Positions 1-9,098 of a stretch of DNA of 41,169 bases are shown piece after piece; positions within the stretch are counted from its first letter, which is position 1, and every line of letters starts with the position of its first letter. The DNA is from Ectothiorhodospiraceae bacterium. GTDB lineage: Bacteria > Pseudomonadota > Gammaproteobacteria > Nitrococcales > Aquisalimonadaceae. Location: the NCBI GenBank assembly GCA_007130525.1, contig SLSJ01000002.1, forward strand, positions 1 to 41,169, read 5' to 3'. Under the pieces are notes generated by a model. The model saw only the letters and a list, made by a program, of their open reading frames with translations. It was not told the origin of the DNA and made no database searches. The translations under genes were made by a program, and so were the position numbers.

Positions 1-152
1 CGCACGCCGATCTGCTCGCCGTGACGGGGCGTACTCCCTGCAGCCGGCTCGACGTAGTGTCAGCTACGCCTTCGCCGTCTTCCGGTCCGTGCCCCCCGTC
101 ACTGCGGCATCTCGACGCCCTCGCGACGAACGGCGGTGAGATATGCGGGCTA
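1..152 (-). mobile_element. MITE-like repeat, copy A (cut by window edge)
   Basis: Partial copy of the dispersed element also found at 4248, 8922, 19123 and 29033. Only the arm ending GAACGGCGGTGAGATATGCG and the terminal GGGCTA are inside the window; the other end lies beyond base 1. The TA that bounds the element is at 151-152. Orientation is opposite to copies B, D and E (plus is defined as the end carrying CCGTTCG on the left). It contains no credible gene. Together with the small palindrome that follows, it fills most of the gene-free stretch before prfB; I see nothing else firm between 202 and 329. Confidence 0.85.
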
Positions 153-155
153 GGC

Positions 156-201
156 AGACGCTGATTTGTTCCCGCGAACGTGCGAATGAGAAACAGAGTC
201 T
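156..201. repeat. Short imperfect palindrome, second repeat family
   Basis: The left arm AGACGCTGATTTGTTC (156-171) is imperfectly complementary to the right arm ending CAGAGTCT (185-201). The centre contains GCGAACGTGCGAAT (174-187). The same arm sequences recur at 19040-19058 and 19457-19485 around rnc/era, and a degenerate right arm lies at 35705-35733. Here the two arms are almost adjacent, whereas at rnc/era they are about 400 bp apart. It sits directly after MITE copy A and about 130 bp upstream of prfB. Its function is unknown. Confidence 0.6.
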
Positions 202-329
202 CCGAAGGGGGCGGCGGCTCGCGGATGGCCCAGGCGCCGTGGTGATGGTTCCCGCGCCTGCCCCGTGAGAATCCGGCGCCGATCGTGTACCATCCCGGCT
301 TTTCCCGCATCGCTGGATTCAATACCGAA

Positions 330-1428
330 ATGACGGAAATCAACGCCCTGCTGAACCTCTCCGCGGACCTCCTTGAGCGCGTCGAAGCGCTTAGGGGGTA
401 TCTTTGACTATCCGGGCAAGAAGGATCGCCTGGAGGAAGTGTTGCGCACCCTGGAAGACCCCGGCATCTGGAGCAACCCCGAGCAGGCACAGGCGCTGAA
501 CCGCGAGCGGGCGCAACTCGAGGACACGGTGCAGATGCTTGACACCCTGTCGGCCAATCTCGACGACGTCGCCGAACTGGTGGAGATGGCCGCCGAGGAA
601 GACGACAAGGAGACCCTGTCGTCCATCGAGGCCGATCTGGCAACAGCCCGCCGGCAGGTGGAAAGCCTGGAATTCCGTCGCATGTTTTCCGGCGAGATGG
701 ATTCCAGGAATGCCTTCGTGGATATCCAGGCCGGATCCGGCGGCACCGAGGCGCAGGACTGGGCGGAAATGCTGCTGCGCATGTATCTGCGCTGGGGCGA
801 GCGCCGGGGTTTCAAGACAGAACTGATCGAGGTTTCCGCCGCCGAGGTGGCCGGAATCAAGAGCGCCACCATCCGTTTCGAGGGTGATCACGCTTTCGGC
901 TGGTTACGCACCGAAACGGGCGTCCATCGGCTGGTGCGCAAGTCGCCGTTTGATTCTGGAAACCGTCGCCATACGTCGTTCGCGGCGGTATTCGTGTCGC
1001 CGGAAATCGATGATTCGGTGGACGTGGACGTCAACCCGGCCGACCTGCGCATCGATGTCTACCGTGCCAGCGGCGCCGGCGGCCAGCACGTCAACCGCAC
1101 CGAGTCGGCCGTTCGCATCACCCACGAGCCTACCGGGATCGTGGTGCAGTGCCAGAACGACCGCTCGCAGCACAAGAACAAGGCCACGGCCATGAACCAG
1201 TTGCGTGCCAAGCTCTACGAACTGGAGATGCTGAAACGACGGCAGGCGGCGGAAGCGCTGGAGGACGAGAAGTCCGATATCGGCTGGGGCAGCCAGATTC
1301 GTTCCTACGTTCTCGACCAGTCACGCATCAAGGACCTGCGTACCGGCCTTGAGGTGGGCAATACCCAGGCGGTGCTGGATGGTGACCTCGATCGTTTCAT
1401 TGAAGCCAGCCTCAAGGCCGGTCTGTGA
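330..1428 (+). CDS. prfB: Peptide chain release factor 2 (programmed frameshift)
   Basis: RF2 recognises UGA and UAA stop codons in the ribosomal A site and triggers peptidyl-tRNA hydrolysis. Translation starts at ATG 330, reads 25 codons to an in-frame TGA at 405-407, and continues only after a +1 shift, so the coding sequence is 330-404 joined to 406-1428. The product is 365 aa, the same length as the E. coli protein. The catalytic GGQ falls at residues 250-252 ([13 protein letters not shown]) and the SPF tripeptide that reads the stop codon lies in [15 protein letters not shown] reading frame opened at 373 misses the true N-terminus. lysS follows after 13 bp, the usual gammaproteobacterial prfB-lysS operon. 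The ribosome binding site before ATG 330 is weak. Confidence 0.97.
393..408 (+). promoter_or_regulatory. RF2 programmed +1 frameshift site
   Basis: The sequence AGGGGGTATCTTTGAC combines an internal Shine-Dalgarno-like AGGGGG (393-398), the slippery codon CTT (402-404) and the stop TGA followed by C (405-408). It matches the classical E. coli prfB site as I recall it. It makes RF2 synthesis autoregulatory: when RF2 is scarce the ribosome pauses at UGA and slips to the +1 frame, producing more RF2. Confidence 0.97.
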
Positions 1429-1441
1429 GGACGCGTGAGAA

Positions 1442-2950
1442 ATGAGCAACGGGGCCAGGGAAAACGACGAGAACAAGCTGATTGCCCGCAGACGGGAGAA
1501 GCTCGCGGCACTGCGCGAGCAGGGTAACGCCTTCCCCAACGATTTTCGCCGCAACGCCTGGGCTGGTGATCTGCAGCGAAATTACGCCGCGGAAGATGCG
1601 GGGCAACTGGAGGCCGCCGCCATTCCGGTTCGGGTCGCCGGGCGCATGATGGCCAAACGGGTGATGGGCAAGGCCAGTTTCAGCAGCCTTCAGGACATGA
1701 GCGGCCGCATCCAGTTGTTTCTGAGTCGGGACGAACTGCCGGAAGGGCGTTACCAGGCATTCAAGACATGGGATGTGGGCGATATCGTCGCCGCCGAGGG
1801 AGTGCTGTTCCGAACGCAGAAGGGCGAGTTGTCGGTCAAGTGCTCCGACGCACGCCTGCTTACCAAGTCGCTGCGGCCGCTGCCGGAGAAATACCACGGT
1901 CTAAGCGATCAGGAAGTGCGTTACCGGCAGCGTTACGTGGACCTGATCATGAATCCGGAAGTGCGGGACGTGTTCGTTCTGCGCAGCCGGCTGATCCAGC
2001 GCATCCGCGACTTTCTCAACGCGCGCCGCTTCCTGGAAGTGGAAACCCCGATGATGCAGCAGATTCCCGGTGGCGCCACCGCCCGGCCTTTCATTACGCA
2101 CCATAACGTGCTGAACATGCCGCTCTACCTTCGGGTGGCGCCTGAGCTTTACCTCAAGCGGCTTGTCGTGGGTGGCTTCGACAGGGTCTACGAGATCAAC
2201 CGCAGTTTCCGCAATGAAGGTGTCTCCACACGACACAATCCGGAATTCACGATGCTCGAGTTCTATCAGGCGTATGCCGATTACCATGACCTGATGGACC
2301 TGACGGAAGAGCTGCTCCGTGACCTGGCCGTGGAACTCCTGGACGGCACCATGCTGCACTACCAGGGCGAGGATATCGACATCGGCAGCCGCTTCACCCG
2401 CAAGACATTGCGGCAGGCTATTCTTGAGCATAATCCGGATCTGCAGGCGGAGGATATCGACAGCCTGGAGCGGGCACGGAGTGTGGCCGAGCGTTTGGGA
2501 CTGCCGATCAGGGCCGCGGACGGGCTGGGCAAGCTGCAGCTCGAGCTCTTCGAAGCCACCGTCGAACACCGGCTTCGGGAACCCACCTTCATCACGCAGT
2601 ATCCGCTGGAAGTCTCGCCACTGGCCCGTCCACTGGATGACGATCCGTTTGTTTGTGAACGATTCGAGCTGTTTGTCGGCGGCAGGGAGATCGCCAACGG
2701 CTTTTCCGAGCTGAATGACGCCGAGGACCAGGCCGAGCGTTTCCGCAAACAGGCCAGGGAGAAGGAAGCCGGTGACGAGGAGGCCATGCACTACGACGCC
2801 GACTTCATTCGCGCCCTGGAGTACGGCCTGCCGCCGACAGCGGGCGAGGGCATCGGCATCGACCGCCTGGTCATGCTCTATGCCGACCAGGCTTCGATCC
2901 GCGACGTGCTGCTGTTTCCTGCCATGCGCCCCGAGGTGGACCAGGATTGA
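1442..2950 (+). CDS. lysS: Lysyl-tRNA synthetase, class II
   Basis: Charges tRNA-Lys with lysine in the cytoplasm. The 502-aa length fits bacterial class II LysRS. An N-terminal OB-fold anticodon-binding domain (roughly residues 60-160) precedes the catalytic core. Motif 2 is visible as [19 protein letters not shown] and motif 3 as [12 protein letters not shown] (from residue 468). The second gene of the prfB-lysS pair, it starts at ATG 1442, 13 bp after prfB, and is probably cotranscribed. It ends 13 bp from the convergent ygfZ gene, with no clear intrinsic terminator between them. Confidence 0.97.
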   Translation: MSNGARENDENKLIARRREKLAALREQGNAFPNDFRRNAWAGDLQRNYAAEDAGQLEAAAIPVRVAGRMMAKRVMGKASFSSLQDMSGRIQLFLSRDELPEGRYQAFKTWDVGDIVAAEGVLFRTQKGELSVKCSDARLLTKSLRPLPEKYHGLSDQEVRYRQRYVDLIMNPEVRDVFVLRSRLIQRIRDFLNARRFLEVETPMMQQIPGGATARPFITHHNVLNMPLYLRVAPELYLKRLVVGGFDRVYEINRSFRNEGVSTRHNPEFTMLEFYQAYADYHDLMDLTEELLRDLAVELLDGTMLHYQGEDIDIGSRFTRKTLRQAILEHNPDLQAEDIDSLERARSVAERLGLPIRAADGLGKLQLELFEATVEHRLREPTFITQYPLEVSPLARPLDDDPFVCERFELFVGGREIANGFSELNDAEDQAERFRKQAREKEAGDEEAMHYDADFIRALEYGLPPTAGEGIGIDRLVMLYADQASIRDVLLFPAMRPEVDQD

Positions 2951-2963
2951 CCGCGCGTCGGGT

Positions 2964-3965
2964 TCACACTTGGTAGGGAAGTTCGCCGAATCCGACGGCC
3001 ACGCCGGCGACCGTGAGATCCTGACGGTCGCGGTTATCGAGTTTCAGAACCGCCAGCAGTTCCAGCGTATTCTCCCGGCCGGCCGCCGCGCGGACCACCT
3101 CGCCGGCGTTGCCGCCATCCGCCGTGGTTACACGCTCACCCGGCCGGGGCAGTGCAGCACCGACGGCCGGGCCGGAAAGGCGGAACATGCGTCTGCTCGG
3201 CTTGCCGAGGTAGTGCATTCTGGCGACGACCTCCTGGCCCGGATAGCAGCCCTTGCGGAAATGGATTCCGTCCAGGAGTTCCAGGTTCACTTGCTGGGGC
3301 ACGAACTTCTCGCTTGTGGAGGGATAGATTTCCGGCAGGCCATGGATGATATCCAGAAGATCCCACACACCGGCGTCGGCCACGGTCACGCCGGTGGCAA
3401 GACTTGACCATACCGCCTTCGCCTCGTCGGCGGGCGCCAGCACCAGAAGGCGATCAGGCTCTCCGCCCAGGGTGATCACCACCAGGTCACCGGCACGGTG
3501 CACCCGGCCCGGCCCTTCGGCGACGCTGCCGGCGAGTTCGTCCAGTGAATTCAGGGTGGCGGCGCCTATCAGCCCGATCCCGGCGTTATCCGCGGTAGCG
3601 TCTTCCAGGGAGACATTCGAGCGCAGCACGAACATGCGGAGTCGGCGCAACATTCCGTCCAGGAGATCCTGCCGGGTCAGCAGGAGGAAGCCCTGGTCAT
3701 TGTGCAGCACGCGGAACAGTCCGAGGAGTCGACCCTTCGGATTGCAGTAGCCGCTGAGCACCCAGCGGTCGTCGACCAGTTGCCGGATATCCTGGGTCAA
3801 CTGCGCATGCAGGAAGTCGCGCGCATCCGGGCCATGGACGCGGATCACCCCCAGATCCTCGAGCGGAACCACGGCGCCTTCACCAAAGGCGGCGCTACGG
3901 GACTGCTCCGGAGTGGAGGCGTGTTTTTCAATACCGTCCAGTAACTTGTGCCAGTCAAAGGCCAT
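2964..3965 (-). CDS. ygfZ: YgfZ/GcvT-family folate-binding protein
   Basis: Folate-dependent protein that helps maintain certain iron-sulfur enzymes, for example MiaB-type tRNA modification. The family signature KGCYPGQE lies at residues 238-245, with the functional cysteine at 240. I chose the start at 3965 (MAFDWHKLLDG), giving 333 aa, because GGAAG lies 8 bases upstream and the 47 codons before it look non-coding. It is convergent with lysS and divergent from the DUF1674 gene. In E. coli ygfZ lies near sdhE (ygfY) and ygfX; here those genes are a few kilobases away beyond the sdh operon, so the neighbourhood is loosely kept. Confidence 0.93.
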   Translation of the reverse strand: MAFDWHKLLDGIEKHASTPEQSRSAAFGEGAVVPLEDLGVIRVHGPDARDFLHAQLTQDIRQLVDDRWVLSGYCNPKGRLLGLFRVLHNDQGFLLLTRQDLLDGMLRRLRMFVLRSNVSLEDATADNAGIGLIGAATLNSLDELAGSVAEGPGRVHRAGDLVVITLGGEPDRLLVLAPADEAKAVWSSLATGVTVADAGVWDLLDIIHGLPEIYPSTSEKFVPQQVNLELLDGIHFRKGCYPGQEVVARMHYLGKPSRRMFRLSGPAVGAALPRPGERVTTADGGNAGEVVRAAAGRENTLELLAVLKLDNRDRQDLTVAGVAVGFGELPYQV

Positions 3966-4064
3966 CGTCGACGCTTCCGTATATTGCAGTGCGGAAAAAG
4001 TAATTTTGGTATGGCATAATGCCGGCAGAGCGAGATGCAGCAGTCGTTTCGGAGGCGAGGTGTC

Positions 4065-4250
4065 ATGGGACACGATATTACCGGCAGCGAATCCGGAACA
4101 ACCCAAGCGCGCTGCCGCAAGGATGCAAAGCCTACCACGATGGATCCACGGGAGCCTGGCAGCTGGCCCAAGGAAATCGGCGGTCAGCCGGGGCCGGAGC
4201 CCACCCGTTACGGTGACTGGGAAAAGAACGGACGTTGCTCGGATTTCTAG
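4065..4250 (+). CDS. DUF1674 / SDHAF4-like SDH assembly factor
   Basis: A 61-aa protein whose C-terminal half carries the DUF1674 signature: KEIGGQPGPEPTRYGDWE followed by KNGRCSDF. Mitochondrial SDHAF4 binds flavinylated SdhA and promotes its assembly with SdhB; the bacterial role is inferred from that family and from the location just before sdhCDAB. I prefer ATG 4065, with GGAGG at 4051-4055, over the in-frame ATG at 4035, which would add ten residues. The stop codon TAG (4248-4250) is formed by the left end of MITE copy B, so the element lies flush against the final codon. About 580 bp separates it from sdhC, so cotranscription is uncertain. Confidence 0.88.
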   Translation: MGHDITGSESGTTQARCRKDAKPTTMDPREPGSWPKEIGGQPGPEPTRYGDWEKNGRCSDF

Positions 4251-4431
4251 CCTGCATACCTCACCGCCGTTCGTTGCGAGGGCGTCGAGATGCCGCTGTG
4301 ACGGGCCGGCACGGAGCGGATGACGGCGAAGGCGTAGATGACACTATGTCGAACCGGCTGGAGGGAGTACGCCCCGACACGGCGAGCAGATCGGCATGCA
4401 TAGTAGAAGGGCAGGTGAGATATGCAGGCTA
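4248..4431 (+). mobile_element. MITE-like repeat, copy B (complete)
   Basis: A complete 184-bp element bounded by TA at 4248-4249 and 4430-4431 (CTAG at each end). The terminal arms are GCCTGCATACCTCACC and GGTGAGATATGCAGGC. Other copies have CCCGC/GCGGG at the tip; here both arms are changed to CCTGC/GCAGG, so pairing is kept. One further position (ATACC against GATAT) is unpaired on this strand. The interior contains a short hairpin around TAGATGACACTA. It carries no gene, although several chance reading frames cross it. It lies between the DUF1674 gene and sdhC. Confidence 0.88.
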
Positions 4432-4833
4432 GTGTCCCTGTTCGCGACAGCGGACCCGGCCGCGTCCGGCGTTTCCCGTGCGTGTCCGGCGCCTGGTGGC
4501 GGACCGGGTGGACGTGATGCGCCGGATCTCGTATCGGCAACGAGGCGTTACCGAGGCGGTTGCATGAATGCATGGGTGTCGCATCGGCGGACCCGGCTAT
4601 GCTTACCGTCGGATCCTTGTTTGACAGGACTTGGGCTACGACTGGGTTTCCGGGATATCACGATCCGCATTCGGCGGCTCGAAACCTTGGATCGGTCTTG
4701 ATGGAAAACAGCCGTTGGTGATTTGCACCGGCTGCTTGCTGCCGGACTATCGCGACGCAGCTGCGATTCTTATGCCCGGGTCCGGACCAGCCATTGCGCT
4801 GAAAATACCGTGCGCCATGTGGAGCGAGCATTC
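4432..4833 (+). other. Gene-free leader upstream of sdhC
   Basis: About 400 bp without a credible gene. It must contain the sdh promoter unless transcription enters from the DUF1674 gene. A TTGACA at 4621-4626 has no good -10 box at 16-18 bp, so I do not call a promoter. GGAGCGAG at 4821-4828 is the sdhC ribosome binding site. Reading frames across this stretch lack family features and run into sdhC in the wrong frame. Confidence 0.6.
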
Positions 4834-5226
4834 ATGCAGACTGACAATCGGCCACTTTCGCCTCACCTCCAGGTTTACAGACCCCAACTGACATCGGTGC
4901 TGTCCATTTGCCACAGGGCCGCCGGCGTATTGCTCGCCGGGGGCTCCCTCCTCCTGATTTACTGGCTGGCCGCGGTCGCCTCGGGGCCGGAGGCCTATGC
5001 CACCGCACAGGCCGTGCTGGGCAGCCTGCCAGCAAGACTGCTGCTGTTCGGCTGGACACTCGCACTGTTCTATCACCTGGGCAACGGGATACGACACCTG
5101 TTCTGGGACGCCGGCAAGGGTTTTGAACTCCGTACCGCTTATGCGTCCGGCTATGCCGTGATCGCGTCCGCCGTGGTTCTGACGCTTCTGGTATGGATCC
5201 TGGCAACGACCGTGGGAGGCGCGTGA
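4834..5226 (+). CDS. sdhC: Succinate dehydrogenase cytochrome b556 subunit
   Basis: Membrane anchor that holds heme b and forms the ubiquinone site of complex II with SdhD. Start at ATG 4834 ([17 protein letters not shown]), with GGAGCGAG upstream, giving 130 aa; upstream in-frame codons look non-coding. Three membrane segments are apparent. The quinone-site serine and arginine are in SICHRAAGV, and the heme-ligand histidine is in [14 protein letters not shown]. The gene overlaps sdhD by one base (TGATG). The sequence style resembles the alphaproteobacterial/mitochondrial subunit. Confidence 0.95.
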   Translation: MQTDNRPLSPHLQVYRPQLTSVLSICHRAAGVLLAGGSLLLIYWLAAVASGPEAYATAQAVLGSLPARLLLFGWTLALFYHLGNGIRHLFWDAGKGFELRTAYASGYAVIASAVVLTLLVWILATTVGGA

Positions 5227-5612
5227 TGGCTTACAGAACCCCCGTGAAGCGCGCCGTGGGACTCGGCTCGGCGAAGGATGGCGTGCATCACTGGTGGATG
5301 CAGCGGGTCACCGCCATTGCCCTGGTTCCACTGGTGCTCTGGTTCACCTTCAGCATGGCTGTCTATGCCGGTGCCGACTTCGAGACGGTGCGGGCCTGGA
5401 TCGCGACGCCAATGGTGGCGGTTCTGCTTATCGCACTGATCGTCACCGCACTCTTTCATGCCCAGCTTGGTCTGCAGGTCGTGCTCGAAGACTACGTGCA
5501 GCCCCACGGGCTGCAATTGGCCTGCGTGATCGCGGTCAAGTTCCTCGCCGTGTTGCTCATCCTGGTGGGCGTTCTCTCCGTGCTCCGCATCGCGCTTGGA
5601 GGCCAGACCTGA
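5226..5612 (+). CDS. sdhD: Succinate dehydrogenase membrane anchor subunit
   Basis: Second hydrophobic subunit of complex II, 128 aa with three membrane segments. ATG 5226 overlaps the sdhC stop (TGATG), and GGGAGG lies just upstream. The N-terminal [10 protein letters not shown] segment carries the quinone-site arginine. The segment [14 protein letters not shown] carries the conserved histidine and the tyrosine near the quinone site. It overlaps sdhA by one base, so sdhC-D-A are translationally linked. Confidence 0.94.
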   Translation: MAYRTPVKRAVGLGSAKDGVHHWWMQRVTAIALVPLVLWFTFSMAVYAGADFETVRAWIATPMVAVLLIALIVTALFHAQLGLQVVLEDYVQPHGLQLACVIAVKFLAVLLILVGVLSVLRIALGGQT

Positions 5613-7402
5613 TGTCCAGCTATGAAATCATCGATCATACCTACGACGTAGTAGTGGTAGGCGCGGGTGGCGCCGGGCTCAGGGCGACGTTCGGTATGGC
5701 GAACCAGGGCCTGCACACGGCCTGTCTGACCAAGGTGTTTCCCACCCGCAGCCACACCGTGGCAGCCCAGGGCGGGGTATCCGCGGCGCTCGGCAACATG
5801 GGTGAGGATGACTGGCGCTGGCACATGTACGACACCATCAAGGGCTCGGACTGGCTGGGCGATCAGGACGCCATCGAGTACATGTGCCGGGAGGCGATAC
5901 CCGCCATCATCGAGCTTGAGCATTACGGCGTTCCGTTCTCCCGCACCGAGGATGGCAGGATCTATCAGCGTCCCTTCGGCGGCATGACGACACGATTCGG
6001 CGAGGGACGTGCCCAGCGGACCTGTGCCGCCGCCGATCGCACCGGCCACGCCATCCTGCACACGCTGTACCAGCAGGCACTGAAGCATGAGGCGGAATTC
6101 TTCGTCGAGTATTTCGCGCTCGATCTGATCATGGATCAGGATGGCGCCTGCCGCGGCGTCATTGCCCTGAACATGATGGACGGCACCATCCACCGATTCC
6201 GCGGCCACCAGACGGTGCTGGCCACCGGTGGCTATGGGCGCAGCTATTTCTCCTGCACCTCCGCGCATACCTGTACCGGCGACGGCGTGGGCATGGCGCT
6301 GCGGGCGGGGCTGCCGGTCCAGGATATGGAGTTCGTCCAGTTCCATCCCACCGGGGTCTACGGCGCCGGGTGCCTGATTACCGAGGGTGTGCGCGGCGAG
6401 GGCGGTTATCTGACCAACTCGGAGGGTGAGCGCTTCATGGAGCGCTACGCGCCCAATGCCAAGGATCTGGCCTCGCGCGACGTGGTCAGCCGCTCCATGA
6501 CCATCGAGATCCGCGAGGGCAGGGGCGTGGGCCCGGACAAGGATCACATCCACCTGCACCTCGAGCATCTGGGCGCCGATGTGATAAACGAGCGCCTGCC
6601 GGGCATTGCGGAAACCGCGCGGGTGTTTGCCGGCGTCGACGTGACGCGGGCCCCGATCCCCGTGCTGCCCACCGTTCACTACAACATGGGCGGCCTGCCC
6701 ACCAACTACAAGGGTGAAGTGGTCACGCTGCGCGACGGTGACCCGGATGCGGTCGTGCCGGGCCTGATGGCAATTGGCGAAGCCGCATGCGTGTCCGTAC
6801 ACGGTGCCAATCGCCTGGGCTCCAACTCCCTGCTGGATCTGGTGGTATTTGGTCGGGCAGCGGCACACCGCGCTGCCGAACTGGTCAGGGAGGAGGGAGC
6901 CAATCACCGCCGGTTGCCATCCGATTCGGCGGATCAGGCCCTGTCAAGGCTGGACAGGCTGCGTCACGCAAAGGGATCCCGCAAGACCGCGGATGTGCGC
7001 CTGGAGATGCAGAAGCACATGCAGAACTACGCGGCCGTGTTCCGGACCGGCGAGACGCTGGAGGAAGGCTGCGGCAAGGTTGCCGACGTGTTTGCGGCCT
7101 TCAGCGATGTGTCCGTGTCCGATCGTTCACTGATCTGGAACTCGGATCTGATCGAAACGCTGGAACTGCACAATCTGCTCGCCTGCTCGGTGACAACGAT
7201 CCAGTCCGCGCTCAATCGCACCGAGAGCCGCGGTGCCCATGCGCGAGAGGATTACACCGAACGCGACGATGAAAACTGGATGAAGCATACCCTGTCATGG
7301 ATGGATGAAAGGGGCAGTGTCAGGATCGACTACCGGCCTGTCCACATGACGACGCTCACGGACGAGGTCGAGGTGTTCCCACCCAAGGCCCGCGTTTACT
7401 GA
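5612..7402 (+). CDS. sdhA: Succinate dehydrogenase flavoprotein subunit
   Basis: Oxidises succinate to fumarate through covalently bound FAD on the cytoplasmic face of complex II. Start at ATG 5612 ([16 protein letters not shown]), with GGAGG at 5598-5602, giving 596 aa; a longer frame from 5294 is an artefact running through sdhD. The dinucleotide-binding motif is [11 protein letters not shown]. The FAD-linking histidine is H48 in [11 protein letters not shown]. Catalytic-site segments [15 protein letters not shown] and VVSRSM are present, and the C-terminus [19 protein letters not shown] is typical. FAD attachment would need SdhE, encoded downstream. Confidence 0.97.
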   Translation: MSSYEIIDHTYDVVVVGAGGAGLRATFGMANQGLHTACLTKVFPTRSHTVAAQGGVSAALGNMGEDDWRWHMYDTIKGSDWLGDQDAIEYMCREAIPAIIELEHYGVPFSRTEDGRIYQRPFGGMTTRFGEGRAQRTCAAADRTGHAILHTLYQQALKHEAEFFVEYFALDLIMDQDGACRGVIALNMMDGTIHRFRGHQTVLATGGYGRSYFSCTSAHTCTGDGVGMALRAGLPVQDMEFVQFHPTGVYGAGCLITEGVRGEGGYLTNSEGERFMERYAPNAKDLASRDVVSRSMTIEIREGRGVGPDKDHIHLHLEHLGADVINERLPGIAETARVFAGVDVTRAPIPVLPTVHYNMGGLPTNYKGEVVTLRDGDPDAVVPGLMAIGEAACVSVHGANRLGSNSLLDLVVFGRAAAHRAAELVREEGANHRRLPSDSADQALSRLDRLRHAKGSRKTADVRLEMQKHMQNYAAVFRTGETLEEGCGKVADVFAAFSDVSVSDRSLIWNSDLIETLELHNLLACSVTTIQSALNRTESRGAHAREDYTERDDENWMKHTLSWMDERGSVRIDYRPVHMTTLTDEVEVFPPKARVY

Positions 7403-7436
7403 CCACCCGCAGCCCGTCCGACGAGGTTGAAAGTCA

Positions 7437-8216
7437 ATGGCACAGTTCAGACTACCCGCGAACTCCAGAATTACCGAGGGCACGACGTGGAGTGCGCCCG
7501 CTGACTCGAAACGGATCCAGCGCTTCCGGATCTATCGCTGGAACCCGGAGGACGGCCTGAACCCACGTGTCGATACCTACGAGGTCGACATGGACAGTTG
7601 CGGCCCCATGGTTCTGGACGCGCTGATCAAGATAAAGAACGAGGTGGATCCGACACTGACCTTCCGCCGCTCGTGCCGTGAGGGCATCTGCGGGTCGTGT
7701 GCCATGAACGTCGACGGCACCAATACCCTGGCCTGTACCAAGGCCTGCAGCGAGGTGGACGGCGACGTCCGTATCTATCCCTTACCCCACCTGCCGGTGG
7801 TCAAGGACCTGGTTCCGGACCTTACCCATTTCTATGCCCAGTACGCGTCGATCAAGCCCTGGATTCGCACCCGCACGCCGACTCCGCCCGACCACGAGCG
7901 CCTCCAGAGCAAGGATGACCGCGAGGAGCTCGACGGGTTGTATGAATGTATCCTGTGCGCGTGCTGTTCGACTTCGTGTCCGAGCTACTGGTGGAACGGG
8001 GACCGCTTTTTGGGCCCGGCGATCCTGCTCCAGGCTTATCGCTGGATCGTGGACAGCAGGGATGAAGCCACCGGCGAACGGCTCGATGATCTCGAGGATT
8101 CGTTCAAGCTCTATCGATGCCACACGATCATGAACTGCACCAGGACCTGTCCCAAGGGGCTGAATCCGGCCCGCGCCATTGCCGAGATCAAGAAGCTCAT
8201 GCTTGCGCGGCGCTGA
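7437..8216 (+). CDS. sdhB: Succinate dehydrogenase iron-sulfur subunit
   Basis: Carries electrons from FAD to the quinone through three Fe-S clusters. The 259-aa product is longer than E. coli SdhB (about 238) and closer to the mitochondrial/alphaproteobacterial form. The 2Fe-2S ligands are C80, C85, C88 and C100 ([15 protein letters not shown]). The 4Fe-4S and 3Fe-4S ligands lie in [12 protein letters not shown] (171-182) and in the [12 protein letters not shown] segment (C228, C234, C238). It starts 34 bp after sdhA with a GAGG-type ribosome site. Confidence 0.97.
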   Translation: MAQFRLPANSRITEGTTWSAPADSKRIQRFRIYRWNPEDGLNPRVDTYEVDMDSCGPMVLDALIKIKNEVDPTLTFRRSCREGICGSCAMNVDGTNTLACTKACSEVDGDVRIYPLPHLPVVKDLVPDLTHFYAQYASIKPWIRTRTPTPPDHERLQSKDDREELDGLYECILCACCSTSCPSYWWNGDRFLGPAILLQAYRWIVDSRDEATGERLDDLEDSFKLYRCHTIMNCTRTCPKGLNPARAIAEIKKLMLARR

Positions 8217-8266
8217 GTGCCGGCACGAACCACAGCCACGCCGCATCGGGAGGAGGGCGAGTTGGA

Positions 8267-8509
8267 ATGTCATCGTTGTCGCGTCTGCGCTGGCGTTGCC
8301 GCCGGGGTATGAAGGAACTGGACCTTATTTTTGAGCGGTTTCTTGAGAACGGCTTCAACAAATTGACAGAAAAGCAGAAAATGGATTTTGAACGCTTGCT
8401 GGAGTGTCAGGATGACCGACTCTATGACTGGTTCTACCAGGGACAGGAACCAGAGGACCGCGCCCTCGCCGCAATCGTCGCCCTCATACGGGACGACCTC
8501 GGATATTGA
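8267..8509 (+). CDS. sdhE: SdhE, SdhA flavinylation factor
   Basis: Small helical protein (80 aa) that promotes covalent FAD attachment to SdhA. The family motif RGxxE is present as RRGMKELD near residues 12-18, and LLECQDDRLYDWFYQG is typical of the family. Start at ATG 8267, with GGGAGGAGGG at 8248-8257. It is the fifth gene of the sdh operon, 50 bp after sdhB. Its last 98 bases overlap the likely start of the ygfX-like gene in another frame. Confidence 0.94.
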   Translation: MSSLSRLRWRCRRGMKELDLIFERFLENGFNKLTEKQKMDFERLLECQDDRLYDWFYQGQEPEDRALAAIVALIRDDLGY

Positions 8510-8924
8510 GCTTCGCGCGTCCCGCTGCCACTTGCTGCTCTGCCTGGGTCTGATCGCGTCCCTGTTCCTGGCGCCACTGCTGTCGGATCCTGGCGGATGG
8601 GAGAACGTAACGATGTGGTTACCGGGCCTGGGCGCCGCTCTGGCGCTGGTCGGGTATCGGCCCTGGCAACCGCGGTTTGCGCGTATCCGGAGTCGGGATG
8701 GAGTCTCCTGGTCCTGTAAACGGGGGATCGACACAGGATGGGAAAGCTGGCGCCTGACCGGATGGTACCGTACGCCCTGGCTGGTGGTGCTCTATCTGCG
8801 GTCTCCGGAGTCCGGACTGAGCGCACGCCGCGTACTTGTAATTCCGCATGATGCCGTATCCGGCGACGACCATCGCCGTCTGAGGATCCGGCTGGGACTG
8901 CTCGAGCGGGGGCAGATCCACTAA
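8412..8924 (+). CDS. ygfX: YgfX-like membrane protein downstream of sdhE
   Basis: A 170-aa protein with two predicted membrane segments near its N-terminus (CHLLLCLGLIASLFLAPLL and MWLPGLGAALALVGY) followed by a soluble domain. In E. coli the partner gene of sdhE (ygfX, also called cptA) encodes such a two-helix inner-membrane protein, so I assign it by position and topology. ATG 8412 has GGAG 7 bp upstream but implies a 98-bp overlap with sdhE; no nearer start codon is in frame, and the first 30 residues look poor. The stop TAA (8922-8924) is formed by the left end of MITE copy C. Confidence 0.65.
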   Translation: MTDSMTGSTRDRNQRTAPSPQSSPSYGTTSDIELRASRCHLLLCLGLIASLFLAPLLSDPGGWENVTMWLPGLGAALALVGYRPWQPRFARIRSRDGVSWSCKRGIDTGWESWRLTGWYRTPWLVVLYLRSPESGLSARRVLVIPHDAVSGDDHRRLRIRLGLLERGQIH

Positions 8925-9085
8925 CCCGCATATCTCACCGCCCTTCTACTACGCGCGCCGATCTGCTCGCTGTGTCGGGGCGTACTCCCTCCAGAGGGTA
9001 CGCCTTCGCCGCCTTCCGGTCCGTTCCCCCGTCACAGCGGCATCTCGACGCCCTCGCGACGAACGGCGGTGAGATATGCGGGCTA
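8922..9085 (-). mobile_element. MITE-like repeat, copy C (internally deleted)
   Basis: A 164-bp copy bounded by TA at 8922-8923 and 9084-9085, in the orientation opposite to B, D and E. Its arms are ACCCGCATATCTCACCGC and GCGGTGAGATATGCGGGC. It is shorter than the others because about 20 bp of the interior are missing, leaving a tight hairpin GGCGTACTCCCTCCAGAGGG with TACGCC (from 8981). It sits between the convergent ygfX-like and nadB genes and supplies the TAA stop of the former. A chance frame inside it (8972-9211) is not a gene. Confidence 0.87.
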
Positions 9086-9098
9086 ACCTTTCGGGAAG

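Noticed and set aside
1901-2791. 296-aa minus-strand frame opposite lysS
   Set aside because: Antisense shadow of a well-supported lysS; no recognisable domain.
4621-4650. TTGACA as a possible sdh promoter
   Set aside because: No -10-like hexamer at 16-18 bp; the sequence there is GGGTTT-like.
4631-4891. 86-aa frame upstream of sdhC
   Set aside because: It overlaps the start of sdhC out of frame and has no membrane or family features or good ribosome site.
5294-5611. Upstream extension of sdhA (about 106 residues)
   Set aside because: It runs through sdhD in another frame; the SdhA family starts at [10 protein letters not shown] (5612), which has its own ribosome site.
5492-6907. 471-aa minus-strand reading frame opposite sdhA
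   Set aside because: It is antisense to a clear sdhA gene, has no family motifs, and long antisense frames are expected in GC-rich DNA.
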